From positions 1 to 64,000 of the forward strand of contig JAHBSL010000008.1 of the NCBI GenBank assembly GCA_019639135.1: a stretch of DNA of 64,000 nt. The letters are read 5' to 3'. Positions 63,060 through 64,000 of this stretch are shown piece by piece. The notes beneath the pieces are model-generated. The model saw nothing but the letters and a program-made list of their open reading frames with translations, ran no database searches and was not told the DNA's origin. Origin of the DNA: Acidobacteriota bacterium (GTDB lineage: Bacteria; Acidobacteriota; Blastocatellia; Pyrinomonadales; Pyrinomonadaceae). The translations under genes and the position numbers were made by a program. The number at the start of each line of letters is the position of its first letter. Positions within the stretch are counted from its first letter, which is position 1.

Positions 63060-64000
63060 CTAAGCCGTCGGCTGCGTCGAGCGGAGCTGGTATATCCCTT
63101 CCGTGACGACCCGCTCGCCCTCCTCCAACCCCGAGGTCACTTCAAAATAGTCCGCCCCTTCAGGGCCGAGAGCGACCGGCCGCTTGCGGAAAGTTTCGCC
63201 GCCGTCGAAGACGAACACGAACGTTTGCCCCTGTTCGTTAACCACGGCGGATTTCGGGACCGCGAGCACCTGTCGCTCGCCGCTCGTGTCGATCGTGATC
63301 TCGACGAACATCCCGTCCTTTAACCGGCTGGCCGGATTGTTTATCTCATATATCACCGGCACCGTGCGCGTCTGCTCGTTCACGGACTGGCCGATCGAGA
63401 CGAGTCGTCCGTCTCCGTCCGGCGTGCCGACGGTGTAAACCTCATCGCCGAGGGCTGCGCTGGTGAAGCTGGCCCGCGTGGACTCGCGCACGGCGGGCAG
63501 ATCGCGCTCGAAAACTTGAGCTTCGATCAAAACGGACGAAAGGTTCACGAGCGACAATATCTGGGTGCTGCCCTCGACCACCTGCCCGCTGGTCGCGGTG
63601 ATGGTGTTAACGATGCCGGTCACCGGCGAGGTGAGCGGGAAAGTGCGGCTCGGCTGGTTGACGGTCGGGTTTTGGAAAATGGCCTGGCCCGATTCGGTCT
63701 GCTTTATCTGATTTTCGAGCAGCCGAACTTGTTGTTCCGCGGACGAGACGCTCTGCTCCGCGACGCTGACAGCGGTTCGGGCCTCTTCGAGACGTTTGAC
63801 AGGGACCGCTCCGACCTCGACCAAATTTGCTGAGCGTCGGAGCTCGCGCTGTGCCTGAGCGAGCTGCGTGCGCGCCTGACTCGCGTTCGCACGCTGCTCC
63901 GCCTGCTGCCCGCGAAGCTGCAGGGCGGTGTTTCGCAGCTCCAGCCGGCGGGCCTCGACATCGCGTTGCTGCGCCAATACCTCGAGCCGTTGCTGCTCAA
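63060..64000 (-). CDS. RND efflux periplasmic adaptor (CusB-like), 5' end outside
   Basis: At least 313 residues; the open frame runs to the window edge, so the N-terminus is missing. The visible part starts in a long coiled-coil hairpin (QQRDVEARRLELRNTALQLR and EARTAVSVAEQSVSSAEQQVR), then the lipoyl/barrel domain SPVTGIVNTITATSGQVVEGST and the beta-barrel DGMFVEITIDTSGERQVLAVP. It ends with EGERVVTEGIYQLRSTQPTA. It joins the RND pump to an outer-membrane channel; that channel gene is not in the window. It is upstream of cupredoxin lipoprotein and CusA in the same direction. Confidence 0.92.
   Translation of the reverse strand, partial: EQQRLEVLAQQRDVEARRLELRNTALQLRGQQAEQRANASQARTQLAQAQRELRRSANLVEVGAVPVKRLEEARTAVSVAEQSVSSAEQQVRLLENQIKQTESGQAIFQNPTVNQPSRTFPLTSPVTGIVNTITATSGQVVEGSTQILSLVNLSSVLIEAQVFERDLPAVRESTRASFTSAALGDEVYTVGTPDGDGRLVSIGQSVNEQTRTVPVIYEINNPASRLKDGMFVEITIDTSGERQVLAVPKSAVVNEQGQTFVFVFDGGETFRKRPVALGPEGADYFEVTSGLEEGERVVTEGIYQLRSTQPTA

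Overview
The window most likely comes from an Acidobacteriota chromosome of the Blastocatellia/Pyrinomonadaceae kind. This is inferred from the gene repertoire: a Ser/Thr kinase fused to a TolB/PD40-type propeller, a VWFA-related protein of the acidobacterial family, a TonB receptor with an N-terminal carboxypeptidase-regulatory-like domain, and moderately high GC throughout. I saw no rRNA gene and could run no database search.

Region 1 (1-22.9 kb) is chromosomal, with genes on both strands: a methyltransferase, an aldehyde dehydrogenase, the kinase, an AlaRS-like protein without its catalytic domain, an S12 hydrolase, a TPR protein, gluconokinase-transketolase, folA and a DUF2071 gene. Three toxin-antitoxin-like pairs lie between 14.6 and 20.8 kb. 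The region carries many small repeats: palindromes inserted in frame inside genes, short-period tandem arrays, and duplicated gene ends bracketing neighbours.

Region 2 (22.9-40.6 kb) starts at a tRNA-Leu(CAG) gene followed by a terminator and an AlpA/Xis-like gene. About 18 minus-strand genes follow, closely packed, transcribed from about 40.6 kb down to 23.6 kb. They are a Toprim/DUF3854 protein, an N6-type DNA methyltransferase, a Strawberry-notch helicase, a sigma-54-type activator without receiver, several unknown proteins, an ERF annealing protein, and the most interesting part, a compact ubiquitin-like set. That set has a small beta-grasp-like protein resembling PRTRC protein C, an E2-like protein resembling PRTRC protein B, and one polypeptide joining a JAMM/JAB peptidase domain to a ThiF/E1 domain. 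Downstream lie a DUF2958 protein, a long coiled-coil protein, a Ycf46-like AAA protein with altered Walker A and B motifs, DUF1257, DUF2997 and a radical-SAM/4Fe-4S protein. It looks like a plasmid- or ICE-derived element integrated at the tRNA gene, although no integrase, relaxase or replication initiator is visible.

Region 3 (40.8-64 kb) is a metal-handling island, probably copper/silver, also on the minus strand. It has a TonB receptor behind a Fur-box-like site, a sensor kinase and sigma-54 response regulator, two DUF4198 proteins, three DUF305 proteins, a 16-cysteine four-helix copper protein, a YHS protein, two cupredoxin proteins and a CusA/CzcA-type RND pump whose adaptor gene runs off the right edge. 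An IS110-family relic and one frameshifted small gene show decay. The order suggests sensing, periplasmic binding or reduction, and export of metal, with many small secreted binding proteins around the pump.
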